Assembly (NCBI GenBank): GCA_025457615.1
Contig: JALOTZ010000003.1
Coordinates: 145,614-209,613, forward strand
DNA length: 64,000 nt
Origin: Verrucomicrobiota bacterium
GTDB lineage: Bacteria; Verrucomicrobiota; Verrucomicrobiia; Limisphaerales; DSYF01
Reading direction: 5' to 3'
The position numbers and the translations under genes were made by a program. Positions 22,982 to 31,510 of this stretch are shown here, one piece after another. A model generated the notes under the pieces. The model ran no database searches and was not told the origin of the DNA. It worked only from the letters and a program-made list of their open reading frames with translations. Each line of letters begins with the position of its first letter. The stretch's first letter is position 1.

Positions 22982-23046
22982 AGGAGCCGGGGAGCCTAGC
23001 AGGCCCGCCGGGCAGGACAAGGCGGGAAGAGGGGGAAATGCGGGCA

Positions 23047-23199
23047 CGGGTGCATCCGGACACTGCCCCCGAGCGCGGCCTTCAGGCCGCTTCCACGTCC
23101 GAAGGGCACGCGATGAAACGCTGGTTGTGCGGGCTTGCGAATGCTGAAGCGGCATCCATGCCGCGCTCCGGTTAGAATTGCGTTCGAGGGCAGTGTCAA
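23047..23199 (-). promoter_or_regulatory. 153-nt leader repeat upstream of prfC (copy 1)
   Basis: Read toward prfC, the segment opens with TTGACA (23199-23194) and, 16 bases on, TTCTAA (23177-23172), a plausible sigma-70 promoter. It then has hairpin sequences GCGGCATGGATGCCGC and GCGGCCTGAAGGCCGC and ends near CGGATGCACCCG. A near-collinear copy lies at 48972-49125 in front of the spmAB-like gene, in the same orientation relative to the gene. The remaining bases of the 22982-23302 gap contain no gene. Confidence 0.6.
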
Positions 23200-23302
23200 G
23201 AAGCCCAAGCCAACCCGACCAGCCCGCACCAGCCAGGTCGGCCTACCGGACAACATACAGGCGTGTTGACTCAAGTATCTTAATTGCAATTGGTTGAAAA
23301 CA

Positions 23303-24715
23303 CTATTGGCCGCGGTCAGGCGCCGGTCGGGCGGGGTCGTCAACCCGAATGACGATCTTGGGCGGCTTGCGTCGAGCGGCGTACTTCGCGACCCGGGACT
23401 GCTCGTCCATGAGGAGGATTCGACGCCGGGCCGCCAAGGCCTGAGGAGAATCCGGGAACTCGATCAAGATCCGCTGCAACAACTCCCGGCCCGCGGGATC
23501 TTTGGTAGATTGTTGGAGGGTCCATGCGGCCTTGAGTCCCATCCACTCCGCGCGGCGGGCCGGGGGTTGGCCGTCCATGGCCAGCAGCAGATCCACCTGT
23601 TCGATGGCGGCATCGAGCTTTCCCAACCGTCCGAGTGCCCGGGCGAATTCTTCCCGTGCCCCGGTATCGTCCGGATTCCGGGTCAGGGTGTGGGAAAGGA
23701 CTTCGGCCCGGGTGCGGGCGCGATCCATCCCGGCTTCGTCATGGATCCCGGGCTCCGCCCAGTCGTCATGCAATGCGGGCAAATGCACCGGTTTGGCCTG
23801 TTGTTGTTCCAGCCACTCCTCGGCGGTGGGAGGGATCCGATTCAATCGGAGGCGGGCCATGCGATCGAGGTGTGTGCCCGGGTAACGCTGACAGATCACC
23901 TCCAGGCAACGGCGCGCGCCTTGGGGATCATTCCGCAACTGAAGGTGCCAGTCGGCCAGCCGGTGCAGCGCCACACAGGCGTCGGAGGGCGAAAGGTCCG
24001 GCTGCGCGCAGAGGTCGTTCACCGTCTGCTCGGCCTGCTGGAAGTCGTGGAAGTGAACCGCGTAAAGCTCGGCGAGCATCATCCACCCGTTGAAGTCGTT
24101 CTCGCATTGTTCCAGTTCCCGCAGGACCTCCCACTCGGCTTCGGCGTACTTGCCGAACTTGATCCGCGCAATGGCCTGGGCGTAACTGGGTGTCCGCTTG
24201 GGGGAGGTCATCACGGGCAGGGTCGCGCGCACCACCGGCGCCAGCCAGATCACCACCGCCAAGCCCGCCGCGCTGGCGCCCCCCACCCACAAGGCCAAAG
24301 CCGACACCGGCAGCATGAACACGCTCCAGACCAGGGCGGTGCTGTTGAAGTCGGCGGGATGCTCGGTTCCCGCGCGGATCGTCCACAGCATCCCTGCCAA
24401 CGACACGGCGGACCAGTAGGACGCGATCACGCTCATTCCCGGACTGGCCAGCCCCAAGGCCTTCCAGAACCAGGGTCCGCCGGCATTCTTGGCCACATCC
24501 ACCTCCGGCAGGAAGGGCGGCAACCAGCTCGCTAATCCGAGGTTGGCGAGAAACCATCCCCCCATCGGCACCGCCACACCTTGGCCCGCCCACTCGAGGA
24601 AGGCACGAACCCGGACTGCCTCGGTCTCATCCTCACGCAACGGCAGTCGCCGCTGGAAATGCAGCGTCAGCCAGACCAGGCTGCCCATGAAGAGCGCATG
24701 AACAAAAAAGCTCAT
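23303..24715 (-). CDS. Membrane protein with C-terminal tetratricopeptide-like helices, function unknown
   Basis: In this 470-residue protein the first 170 residues hold about four hydrophobic segments (MSFFVHALFMGSLVWLTLHF; GVAVPMGGWFLANLGLASWL; GMSVIASYWSAVSLAGMLW; ALVWSVFMLPVSALALWVGG and on). The rest is helical repeat sequence of the TPR kind (SYAQAIARIKFGKYAEAEWE; WMMLAELYAVHFHDFQQAEQ; LGRLGKLDAAIEQVDLLLAM). The size, N-terminal membrane block and TPR tail resemble rhomboid-type membrane proteins in outline, but no Ser-His protease motif (GASGA) is present, so I do not call it one. The tail should be a protein-docking surface. The divergent neighbour at 24854 encodes a coiled-coil membrane protein. 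Confidence 0.75.
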   Translation of the reverse strand: MSFFVHALFMGSLVWLTLHFQRRLPLREDETEAVRVRAFLEWAGQGVAVPMGGWFLANLGLASWLPPFLPEVDVAKNAGGPWFWKALGLASPGMSVIASYWSAVSLAGMLWTIRAGTEHPADFNSTALVWSVFMLPVSALALWVGGASAAGLAVVIWLAPVVRATLPVMTSPKRTPSYAQAIARIKFGKYAEAEWEVLRELEQCENDFNGWMMLAELYAVHFHDFQQAEQTVNDLCAQPDLSPSDACVALHRLADWHLQLRNDPQGARRCLEVICQRYPGTHLDRMARLRLNRIPPTAEEWLEQQQAKPVHLPALHDDWAEPGIHDEAGMDRARTRAEVLSHTLTRNPDDTGAREEFARALGRLGKLDAAIEQVDLLLAMDGQPPARRAEWMGLKAAWTLQQSTKDPAGRELLQRILIEFPDSPQALAARRRILLMDEQSRVAKYAARRKPPKIVIRVDDPARPAPDRGQ

Positions 24716-24853
24716 ACCGTCGGTCCTCTCAACCCGGACCCACCGTAGGATAACCGGTCGGGCAAACCAAGCCCCGCCTCGAGATACGATTCCCGGGACA
24801 GCTTGCCTGCGCGCTTGCCAACCTCATCGGGCGTGGTCATGATCCCCGGCGCT

Positions 24854-25642
24854 ATGAAATCGAGAATTCCGCTGTTGGTGCTCGTGGTGGTATCCCTGGC
24901 ATTGCTGGTCGCCTTGCTGGCCACCCGCCGCCAAGCCACTGAACAGTCCGCCCAGAAAGACAGCCTCATCACCCATCACTCGAATGAGTGGCAAAAGACG
25001 TCGATCGCCCTGGAAGAGGTGCGCCACGAGCGGGCGGGCCTCGAGCGGGACCTGTCGGTGCTGACCACGAATTATTCCTCCCTGTCCAATTCCTACCAGA
25101 GCACCACCGGCCTGCTGGCCACCACCAAGAACACCCTGGCCGAGACCGCCGCGGCCCTCCAAGCGGCGGAAGCCAAGATCGCCAACCTCGAAGGAGAGAA
25201 TCAGGCCCTCGACAAACAAACCACCGATCTGAACGCCTCGCTGACTGCCCTGACGGTTCAGATCGAGGAAACCCGGCAACAGCTCGAGGTGGCGCAAGGC
25301 GACAAGGCCATGCTCCAGGCCGAACTCGAGAAGCTCATGGCCGAAAAGGCTGAACTCGAACGCCAGCTCAACGACCTCGAGGTCCTTAAGGACCAGATCC
25401 ACAAGATCCGCGCCGAACTGGCCATCGAGCGGCGTCTGGATTGGATTCGCCGCGGTATTCTCGGCACCGAGGAGAAGGGGGCCACCCGGCAGATGCAGAC
25501 AGCCCGCGATTCGGTGGGAACCGGGCCGAAGACGTCGGACGAGCCCAAGTACGATCTCAACGTCGAGATTCTCGAGGACGGCACCGTGCGCGTCCTGTCC
25601 CCAGCCACCAATGCCCCGGCCGCGCCGGCCGCGGCGCCGTAG
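24854..25642 (+). CDS. Membrane-anchored coiled-coil protein
   Basis: From the ATG at 24854 this is a 262-residue protein with one N-terminal transmembrane helix (MKSRIPLLVLVVVSLALLVA). A long heptad-rich coiled coil follows (residues of about 30-185; for example LQAAEAKIANLEGENQALDK and LEKLMAEKAELERQLNDLEV), then a C-terminal acidic and alanine-proline tail. An in-frame ATG at 24839 would add five residues. It has no enzymatic motif. Such proteins often act as periplasmic or inner-membrane spacers or scaffolds. It is followed by an FmdB-type zinc-ribbon gene and a secreted protein, possibly one transcription unit, but no shared function is evident. Confidence 0.78.
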   Translation: MKSRIPLLVLVVVSLALLVALLATRRQATEQSAQKDSLITHHSNEWQKTSIALEEVRHERAGLERDLSVLTTNYSSLSNSYQSTTGLLATTKNTLAETAAALQAAEAKIANLEGENQALDKQTTDLNASLTALTVQIEETRQQLEVAQGDKAMLQAELEKLMAEKAELERQLNDLEVLKDQIHKIRAELAIERRLDWIRRGILGTEEKGATRQMQTARDSVGTGPKTSDEPKYDLNVEILEDGTVRVLSPATNAPAAPAAAP

Positions 25643-25742
25643 TGGACGGCGGCCCCACCGAAGGGGTTGCGGCTCGATCGCGGCCAACCGCGGGCCGCTC
25701 CACTTGACGGATGGACTTGTGCGGATCAATAGGAAGTTCGCT

Positions 25743-26060
25743 ATGCCAACCTACGGTTACGTTTGCGACAAGTGCGGCCACGAGTTTGAGACGTTCCAGT
25801 CGATCACCGCGGATCCCTTGAAGGTGTGTCCCGAGGATCTCTGCAGCCGGAAGCGCTGGGGCAAGGGCAAGGTCCGGCGCACCATCGGCGCGGGGGCCGG
25901 ACTCCTCTTCAAAGGCAGCGGCTTCTACATCACCGATTACCGCAGCGAAGGCTACAAGCAGGCGGCCAGCAAGGAATCCTCGACGGCCAAACCCGCGTCC
26001 GCCGACGCCGCGCCCGCCGCCCCGAAGGAATCCAAACCTTCCAAACCCGCGTCCGCCTAG
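25743..26060 (+). CDS. FmdB-family zinc-ribbon protein
   Basis: The 105-residue protein begins MPTYGYVCDKCGHEFETFQS with a CxxC, and the second cysteine pair is in VCPEDLCSRK. This is the FmdB-type putative regulatory zinc ribbon, followed by the family's GAGAGLLFKGSGFYITDYRS segment. An alanine-, lysine- and proline-rich low-complexity tail (SKESSTAKPASADAAPAAPK) ends the protein. The ATG at 25743 has a good AGGAAG site eight bases upstream. The family is widespread but its role is unknown despite the name, which comes from a formamidase operon. Confidence 0.9.
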   Translation: MPTYGYVCDKCGHEFETFQSITADPLKVCPEDLCSRKRWGKGKVRRTIGAGAGLLFKGSGFYITDYRSEGYKQAASKESSTAKPASADAAPAAPKESKPSKPASA

Positions 26061-26079
26061 GCGACGGCAGGAGCCGATC

Positions 26080-27438
26080 TTGAAAGCCTCCCCTGCCGCG
26101 CTCTGGTTGCTCTGCCTGAGCTTGGGGGCAGGCCCGACCCTGCCCGCAGCCGCCGAATCGCAGATGATCCGCAGCGCTTCCGGCCAGTTCAGCGTTCTGG
26201 CGTCCGAGCCCACGGCAACTTCAGCCAGCTCTGCCTTCCTGGCTGAATCGGACTTGCTCCGGCTGGATCCCGGACTCCTGACCGTCTCTGCCGAACGCCT
26301 GCGCCAGGCGCTGGTGCGGGAACTTCACGATCGTTCGCCGTGGGAGGGACGAATTCTGTTCCGGGTGCGGGGCACGGACTCGTTTCGGGCGCCGGTGGAG
26401 GTGGTGGCAGAATGGCAGGGAACCGGGTGGCGATACCAGGTGTCCCTGCCCGAATACCTGGCGCGGGACCGGTTTGTGCAAGCCTTGGTGGAAGTGGACC
26501 TGATGGAAATCGCCAACCGCACGTCCGCCGGCCGGGCCGCCGAGATTCCCGCGTGGCTGACCGAGGGACTCACCGCCCAACTGCTGGCCTCACGTTCCGC
26601 GGAACTCATCCTGCCGCCGCCCAAACTGAACCTGCGCGGGGTGAGCGCGACCCCCTGGGTGTTGGAACAGGTGAAGTATCAACCGCTGGCGCTGGCCCAT
26701 GCCCAGCTCCAGACCAACGCGCCGCTGAGCCTGGAGCAATTGAGCTGGCCCACGCCGGAAAGTTTCGAGGGCCGCCAGGGGCAGGTGTACCGCCACTGTG
26801 CGCATCTGCTGGTAACCCGGCTCCTGCAACTCCCTGAAGGCCCCGCGCGCCTCCATGCCTTCATTCACAACCTCGGCAGCCATTACAACTGGCAGGTGGC
26901 GTTCCTGAACACCTATCCAGCCCAGTTCCCCAGCCTGTTGGACTTCGAGAAATGGTGGACCTTGCAGGTCGCCCACTTCACCGGACGCGACCTCAGCGCC
27001 ACCTACACCTATTCAGAAAGCGTCCAACGGCTGCGGGAGGCCGCGCGGTTCCCGGTGGAAGTGCGCCTGGCCACCAACACCCTGCCCATGCATGGCGAGG
27101 TCAGGCTCCAGACCATCCTCGAAGCCTGGGATGGCAACCGCCAACGACGCGCGCTGGAACAGACACTCACCGACCTCGCGCTGCTGCGCAGCCGCATCGC
27201 GCCCGAACTGGTGGCGTTGCTGGATGATTACCGGCTGACGCTCGGCACCTACCTCAAGCAACGGGACCGGGCTGGGATTTACCTGCCCAAGGGCGGCAAC
27301 CGGCAGGCCTCGGTCACGCTTCTGACGCGGCGCACCTTGCGGACCCTGGATCAGCTCGATGCCGAACTCACCGACCTGTCGCCCACCCCGCAGACCCCGC
27401 CGGCTTCGGTCCCGTCACCCGAATCGTCCCCACGGTAA
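26080..27438 (+). CDS. Secreted peptidase-MA-like protein lacking the zinc motif
   Basis: This is a 452-residue exported protein. It starts at a TTG (26080) with GGCAGGAG at proper distance and a signal peptide (ALWLLCLSLGAGPTLPAAA). The central part follows the collagenase-like peptidase MA layout seen in many Verrucomicrobiota (RILFRVRGTDSFRAPVEVVA; FVQALVEVDLMEIANRTSAG; EIPAWLTEGLTAQLLASRS; QVYRHCAHLLVTRLLQLPEG; then FEKWWTLQVAHFTGRD). Where active members have HExxH, this protein reads VEVDLMEI, so it is probably catalytically dead. The C-terminal 140 residues are helical. It is the third gene after the coiled-coil and FmdB genes. It may bind peptides or act structurally. Confidence 0.75.
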   Translation: MKASPAALWLLCLSLGAGPTLPAAAESQMIRSASGQFSVLASEPTATSASSAFLAESDLLRLDPGLLTVSAERLRQALVRELHDRSPWEGRILFRVRGTDSFRAPVEVVAEWQGTGWRYQVSLPEYLARDRFVQALVEVDLMEIANRTSAGRAAEIPAWLTEGLTAQLLASRSAELILPPPKLNLRGVSATPWVLEQVKYQPLALAHAQLQTNAPLSLEQLSWPTPESFEGRQGQVYRHCAHLLVTRLLQLPEGPARLHAFIHNLGSHYNWQVAFLNTYPAQFPSLLDFEKWWTLQVAHFTGRDLSATYTYSESVQRLREAARFPVEVRLATNTLPMHGEVRLQTILEAWDGNRQRRALEQTLTDLALLRSRIAPELVALLDDYRLTLGTYLKQRDRAGIYLPKGGNRQASVTLLTRRTLRTLDQLDAELTDLSPTPQTPPASVPSPESSPR

Positions 27439-27462
27439 GCCCATCCGCGCCCCAGCCCACGG

Positions 27463-27695
27463 ACCGCGGGTCCATGACCCGCAGCAGCCACAAAGCTCCC
27501 GAAGCCCACAACCAACTCGCAGGCTACCCGCACCTGCGGACCCGCTGCGGCTCACGGAGCCGCGCTCCAACGACGGATCGCGGGTCCATGACCCGCAGCA
27601 GCCACGATGCTCCAGCAGCCCACCTCCAATCCGGAGTTCTCCCGCACTCTCGCCGCCGCGGCGGCTCACAGAGCTGCGCCACCCTGAGAATGGCT
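27463..27695 (+). repeat. Interspersed palindromic repeat, two units (MITE-like family)
   Basis: Two copies of CGCGGGTCCATGACCCGCAG followed by CAGCCAC lie about 117 bases apart (near 27470 and 27587). The first continues as a unit ending CTGCGGCTCACGGAGCCGCG (near 27553-27573). The second ends in GAGAATGGCTGG, a degenerate form of the terminal repeat of the complete element at 31187-31439. Matching units occur at 32110-32225 (opposite strand) and 49882-49985. The 27439-27710 gap contains no gene. Confidence 0.75.
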
Positions 27696-27710
27696 GGCCG
27701 GACCCCTCAC

Positions 27711-27738
27711 TTGACACCCCCGGCAGCGCACCTATCTT
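27711..27738 (+). promoter_or_regulatory. Probable sigma-70 promoter of kamA-nth
   Basis: TTGACA at 27711-27716 is a perfect -35 hexamer. TATCTT at 27733-27738 is a good -10 with a 16-base spacer. The predicted start of transcription is just before the kamA ATG at 27752, so the leader would be only a few bases long. Confidence 0.65.
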
Positions 27739-27751
27739 GCGCACACAATTC

Positions 27752-28990
27752 ATGCAGAGGCTCGATTCATTGGCCCAGGACGCCGACCTCCCGGATGCGG
27801 ATCCCGCAAGCAGCTTGAAGGGATTTTGCTCCGCTGGCCGGGGCTATTGGGGGAACGTCTCCGAGGCCGACTGGAACAACTGGCGCTGGCAACTCCAGCA
27901 CCGCATTCAGACCCCGGAGCAGCTCCAGCAGTTGATGCCCACACTGACGCCCGAGGAAGTGGCGGGCGCCCGGCTGGCCAATCACAAACTGGCCCTTGGG
28001 ATCACACCCTACTTCTTCAACCTGATCGATCCGGCCGACGAACTGTGTCCGATCCGCTGGCAGGTCATTCCGCGGGAGCAGGAAACGCACACCGCCTCCT
28101 GGGAGATGAGCGATCCGTGCGGGGAAGACTCGCATTCGCCGGTCGCGGGCCTGGTGCACCGGTATCCGGACCGGGTGTTGTTCATGGTCACCGACCGCTG
28201 CGCGAGCTACTGCCGCTACTGCACCCGCTCCCGGCTGGTCAGCAACGCCACCGGATACGATTTCCATCCCAACTTCGAGGCCCAGATCGATTACATCCGG
28301 CGCACGCCGTCGGTGCGCGACGTCCTGCTCAGCGGCGGCGATCCGCTGCTGTTGAGCGATGAGAAGCTGGAGACCCTGCTGAGCCGGCTGCGGGCGATTC
28401 CGCATGTCGAGTTCCTGCGGATCGGGTCGCGCATCCCGATCTTCTTGCCCCAGCGCATCACTCCCGCGCTGTGCGACATGCTGCGGCAGTTTCATCCCTT
28501 GTTCCTCAGCGTGCACTCCAATCACCCGCGCGAGCTGACCACCGAGGTGCGGGACGCGCTCGGGCGCCTGGCGGACGCCGGGATTCCGCTGGGCAACCAG
28601 TCGGTGCTCTTGCGCCACGTCAATGACAATCCGGAAGTCATGAAGGCCCATGTGCAGAAGCTGCTGATGTGCCGGGTGCGGCCCTATTACATCTATCAGT
28701 GCGATCTCATCGCCGGCTCGGCGCATCTGCGGGCCAGCGTACGCCGGGGATTGCAGATCATGGAGGCGCTGCGCGGCCATACCACCGGCTACGCCGTGCC
28801 CACCTATGTCATCGACGCGCCCGGCGGCGGCGGCAAGACACCCGTCTCGCCCGAATACGTCCTGAGCCGCAACGCCGACCGCGTGGTCATCCGCAATTAC
28901 GAAGGCAAGCTCTTCGAGTATCCCGAGGCGTCGGACGGCACGCCGTTGTTCGAGGCGCCCCGGGAGATCGAGAAGTCCGAGTGGGTGTGA
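27752..28990 (+). CDS. kamA: KamA-family radical SAM protein (lysine 2,3-aminomutase type)
   Basis: This is a 412-residue radical S-adenosylmethionine, pyridoxal-phosphate enzyme. The cluster motif CASYCRYC (C-x3-C-x2-C) lies in MVTDRCASYCRYCTRSRL. GGDPLLLSD, HSNHPRELT and the PLP-lysine region APGGGGKTPVSPEY are present. The length fits KamA proteins rather than the shorter EpmB (about 340). Members interconvert alpha- and beta-lysine or glutamate; without partner genes the substrate is uncertain. It has a strong promoter directly upstream (27711-27738) and is followed by nth with a start that overlaps or lies 12 bases beyond its stop. Start MQRLDSLAQDADLPD at 27752. Confidence 0.9.
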   Translation: MQRLDSLAQDADLPDADPASSLKGFCSAGRGYWGNVSEADWNNWRWQLQHRIQTPEQLQQLMPTLTPEEVAGARLANHKLALGITPYFFNLIDPADELCPIRWQVIPREQETHTASWEMSDPCGEDSHSPVAGLVHRYPDRVLFMVTDRCASYCRYCTRSRLVSNATGYDFHPNFEAQIDYIRRTPSVRDVLLSGGDPLLLSDEKLETLLSRLRAIPHVEFLRIGSRIPIFLPQRITPALCDMLRQFHPLFLSVHSNHPRELTTEVRDALGRLADAGIPLGNQSVLLRHVNDNPEVMKAHVQKLLMCRVRPYYIYQCDLIAGSAHLRASVRRGLQIMEALRGHTTGYAVPTYVIDAPGGGGKTPVSPEYVLSRNADRVVIRNYEGKLFEYPEASDGTPLFEAPREIEKSEWV

Positions 28991-29001
28991 TTCGCGAAGG
29001 C

Positions 29002-29670
29002 ATGCCCCGCGAATCGACAGACGCCAGACTCGATCGGACCCTTCGGATCATCGCCGGTTTGAAGCGGGCCTATCCGTCCGCGCATTGCGAGCTGAACTTC
29101 TCCAGCCCGCTTGAATTGCTCATTGCCACCATCCTGTCCGCCCAGTGCACAGACAAGCAGGTGAACATCGTCACCGCCGACCTGTTCCGGAAATACCGCA
29201 CCGCGCAGGATTACGCCCGCGCGCCGCAGGCCGAACTGGAGAACGACATCCGCCGGCTGGGCTTCTTCCGCAACAAGGCGAAGAACATCCGGGCCTGCTG
29301 CCAGGCGCTGGTGGAGAAACATGGCGACCAGGTGCCGCGCACCCTGGAGGAACTCACCGCGCTGGATGGCGTGGGGCGCAAGACCGCCAACGTGGTGTTG
29401 GGCAACGCGTTTGGGCTCAACAAAGGCGTGGTGGTGGATACCCACGTCGGCCGCCTCTCAAACCGGTTGGGCCTGACGAGGCACAACGATCCGGTCAAGA
29501 TCGAGCAGGATCTCATGAAGCTGGTGCCGCGCGAGGACTGGACCTTGTTCAGCCACTGGCTCATCTGGCACGGCCGCCGCCGGTGCAGCGCCCGCAAACC
29601 CGACTGCCCCCATTGCGAGATCCGCTCGCTTTGTCCCAGTGCCAGCCAGCCTGGAGAAACCGGGACCTGA
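29002..29670 (+). CDS. nth: Endonuclease III
   Basis: This 222-residue base-excision DNA glycosylase/AP lyase removes oxidised pyrimidines. The helix-hairpin-helix LTALDGVGRKTANVVLGNAF contains the catalytic Lys, and VVVDTHVGRLSNRLGL the catalytic Asp. The C-terminal 4Fe-4S cluster CSARKPDCPHCEIRSLC has the C-x6-C-x2-C-x5-C spacing. An alternative GTG at 28987 would overlap the kamA stop (GTGA) and add five residues; I prefer the ATG at 29002, which has GAAGG upstream. It is probably co-transcribed with kamA. Confidence 0.94.
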   Translation: MPRESTDARLDRTLRIIAGLKRAYPSAHCELNFSSPLELLIATILSAQCTDKQVNIVTADLFRKYRTAQDYARAPQAELENDIRRLGFFRNKAKNIRACCQALVEKHGDQVPRTLEELTALDGVGRKTANVVLGNAFGLNKGVVVDTHVGRLSNRLGLTRHNDPVKIEQDLMKLVPREDWTLFSHWLIWHGRRRCSARKPDCPHCEIRSLCPSASQPGETGT

Positions 29671-29819
29671 AGCCAGCGGGATGAATGGGGCTCGCGCGTC
29701 GCTGCCCCAAGCCGCGCGCCTGGCCACGCCCCGCCCCCCTGCCAGATCCGGCGTTGCGCATGCAGCGCACGACCATTGCGCGCTTGCCTGACGCGGCGGT
29801 GGGTTGGACACTTCCGCGC

Positions 29820-31085
29820 ATGGAGATCACGACTCTGGGAGAATGCCGTTTCAGCTCGCCCGAAAAGCATTTCGTCAGCGACAACCTTCGCGTGCCCGCG
29901 GTGATTCGCCAATCGCCCGAGGCGCCGCCGGACCCGAGTGCGCTCGCGTTTGAACTGGCCGGGCGTCGGGAGAAACTGTTCTTCGATCCCAAGACCACGC
30001 GCGCGGGCATCGTGACTTGCGGCGGACTCTGCCCCGGCCTGAACAACGTCATCCGGTCGGCGTACCTCGAGTTGACCTTCGGCTACGGGGTGAAGGAGGT
30101 GCTGGGCTTCCGCGACGGTTACCGCGGTTTGGATCCCCAGCGCGGATTGGAGCCCTTGGTGTTGACCCGGGAACTGGTGGACGACATTCACAAGGAGGGC
30201 GGCACCATGCTGGGCACGTCCCGCGGTCCGGTGGACACCGGGCTGGCCGTGGACAACCTCATCCGGCGCGGCGTCAACCTGCTGTTGTGCGTGGGCGGCG
30301 ACGGCACCCAGCGCGGCGCGCATGAACTCTACGTCGAGGCCAGCAAGCGCGGGCATCCGTTGGCCGTGGCGGGTGTGCCCAAGACCATTGACAACGATGT
30401 GCAATACGTTTCCCGCACGTTCGGTTACTTGACCGCGCTCGAGGAATCGCGCTGGGTCATCGATGCCGCCCACACCGAGGCGCACAGCGTCGAGAACGGC
30501 ATCAGCCTGGTGAAACTCATGGGGCGCCACGCCGGCTTCATCGCGGCCGGCGCCACGGTGGCCAGTCAAGACGTGAACTTCTGTCTGATCCCCGAGGTGC
30601 CTTTCCAGCTCGAGGGCCCCAAAGGATTCCTGGCGGCCTTGAAAACGCGCGTCGTGCAGCGCCGGCACGCGGTCATCGTGGTCGCCGAAGGCGCCGGTCA
30701 GGACCTGATTCCCGCCGGGTCCGGCCAGCGGGACGCGTCCGGCAACGTGAAGCCCCAGGAGATCGGCGGGTTTCTGCGCGAGCAGATCGAGGCGCATTTC
30801 AAGGCGGAAGGCGTGCCAATGGTGTTCCGTTACTTCGATCCCAGCTACCAGATTCGCAGTCGTCCGGCCAACTGCGGCGATGCGATCCTGTGCGACCAGT
30901 TTGCCCGGCACGCGGTGCACGCCGCCATGGCTGGCAAGACCGGTTTGGTGATCGGCCTCTTGCACGACCAGTTCATCCATGTGCCCACCGCGCTGCTGGC
31001 CAAAGGCGGCAAACGGGTCAGCCCCACCGATCTCCTCTGGCAGGCGGTGCTCGCCAGCACGGGTCAGCCAGCGGTGTTTGGATAG
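29820..31085 (+). CDS. pfkA: ATP-dependent 6-phosphofructokinase, plant/spirochaete-like group
   Basis: This 421-residue enzyme phosphorylates fructose 6-phosphate in glycolysis. Substrate and nucleotide motifs are GIVTCGGLCPGLNNVIRSAY, GTSRGPVD, CVGGDGTQRGA, GVPKTIDND and MGRHAGFIAA. The glycine after GGD (rather than Asp) points to ATP, not pyrophosphate, as donor. An N-terminal extension and the GGDGT form place it with the longer group found in plants and several bacteria. I start it at the ATG at 29820 (MEITTLGECRFSSPEKHF), where conservation begins; ATGs further upstream would only add arginine-rich sequence. Confidence 0.9.
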   Translation: MEITTLGECRFSSPEKHFVSDNLRVPAVIRQSPEAPPDPSALAFELAGRREKLFFDPKTTRAGIVTCGGLCPGLNNVIRSAYLELTFGYGVKEVLGFRDGYRGLDPQRGLEPLVLTRELVDDIHKEGGTMLGTSRGPVDTGLAVDNLIRRGVNLLLCVGGDGTQRGAHELYVEASKRGHPLAVAGVPKTIDNDVQYVSRTFGYLTALEESRWVIDAAHTEAHSVENGISLVKLMGRHAGFIAAGATVASQDVNFCLIPEVPFQLEGPKGFLAALKTRVVQRRHAVIVVAEGAGQDLIPAGSGQRDASGNVKPQEIGGFLREQIEAHFKAEGVPMVFRYFDPSYQIRSRPANCGDAILCDQFARHAVHAAMAGKTGLVIGLLHDQFIHVPTALLAKGGKRVSPTDLLWQAVLASTGQPAVFG

Positions 31086-31186
31086 GCCGGTTGCCAGAGT
31101 GGAGCGGATTGCGCGGCGGCAGCGCATGGGCCCCCGAGGCCACAGGCTACACCTGCTGTATTGGGAAGGCCGCATGCGCCGGAAAT

Positions 31187-31439
31187 GCAGCCATTCTCAT
31201 TTTGGAGCGCGGGTCCGCGACCCGCAGCAGCCACGATCCGGGGGACGCTCTCGCCCAAATCCAAAATCCCACGCACTGGCGCACGCGCTGCGGCTGACGG
31301 AGCCGCATCCGGGCCGCGGGTCCGCGACCCGCAGCAGCTTTGCCAGGAACAAGGTCACCGGAAGATTGCAAACGGCCTCCCGTGGCGGTGGTGCTGCGGC
31401 TCAGGGATCCGCGCTCCGGACCAAAATGAGAATTGCTGC
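31187..31439. mobile_element. MITE-like element with 19-bp terminal inverted repeats
   Basis: The left end GCAGCCATTCTCATTTTGG (31187-31205) and the right end CCAAAATGAGAATTGCTGC (31421-31439) are complementary at 18 of 19 positions. Inside are two CGGGTCCGCGACCCGCAGCA palindromes and a GCTGCGGCTGACGGAGCCGC unit shared with the other copies in the window. There is no open frame of useful size, so it is non-autonomous. No clear target duplication is visible. The rest of 31086-31510 contains no gene. Confidence 0.75.
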
Positions 31440-31510
31440 CAGAAATGACAATACCATTGACTGACCCGTGTGATGACCGTGTGAACTTGGGTTGGGGAGA
31501 TGATGTCTCG

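Noticed and set aside
21575-22999. A 474-codon plus-strand frame opposite prfC
   Set aside because: RF3 motifs on the minus strand are unmistakable, and the plus-strand product has no family resemblance.
24200-24715. Rhomboid protease
   Set aside because: The N-terminal membrane block lacks the GxSx serine and the catalytic histidine motif.
27463-27695. CRISPR array
   Set aside because: Only two repeat units about 117 bases apart with internal palindromes and no regular spacers or cas genes; they belong to the MITE-like family.
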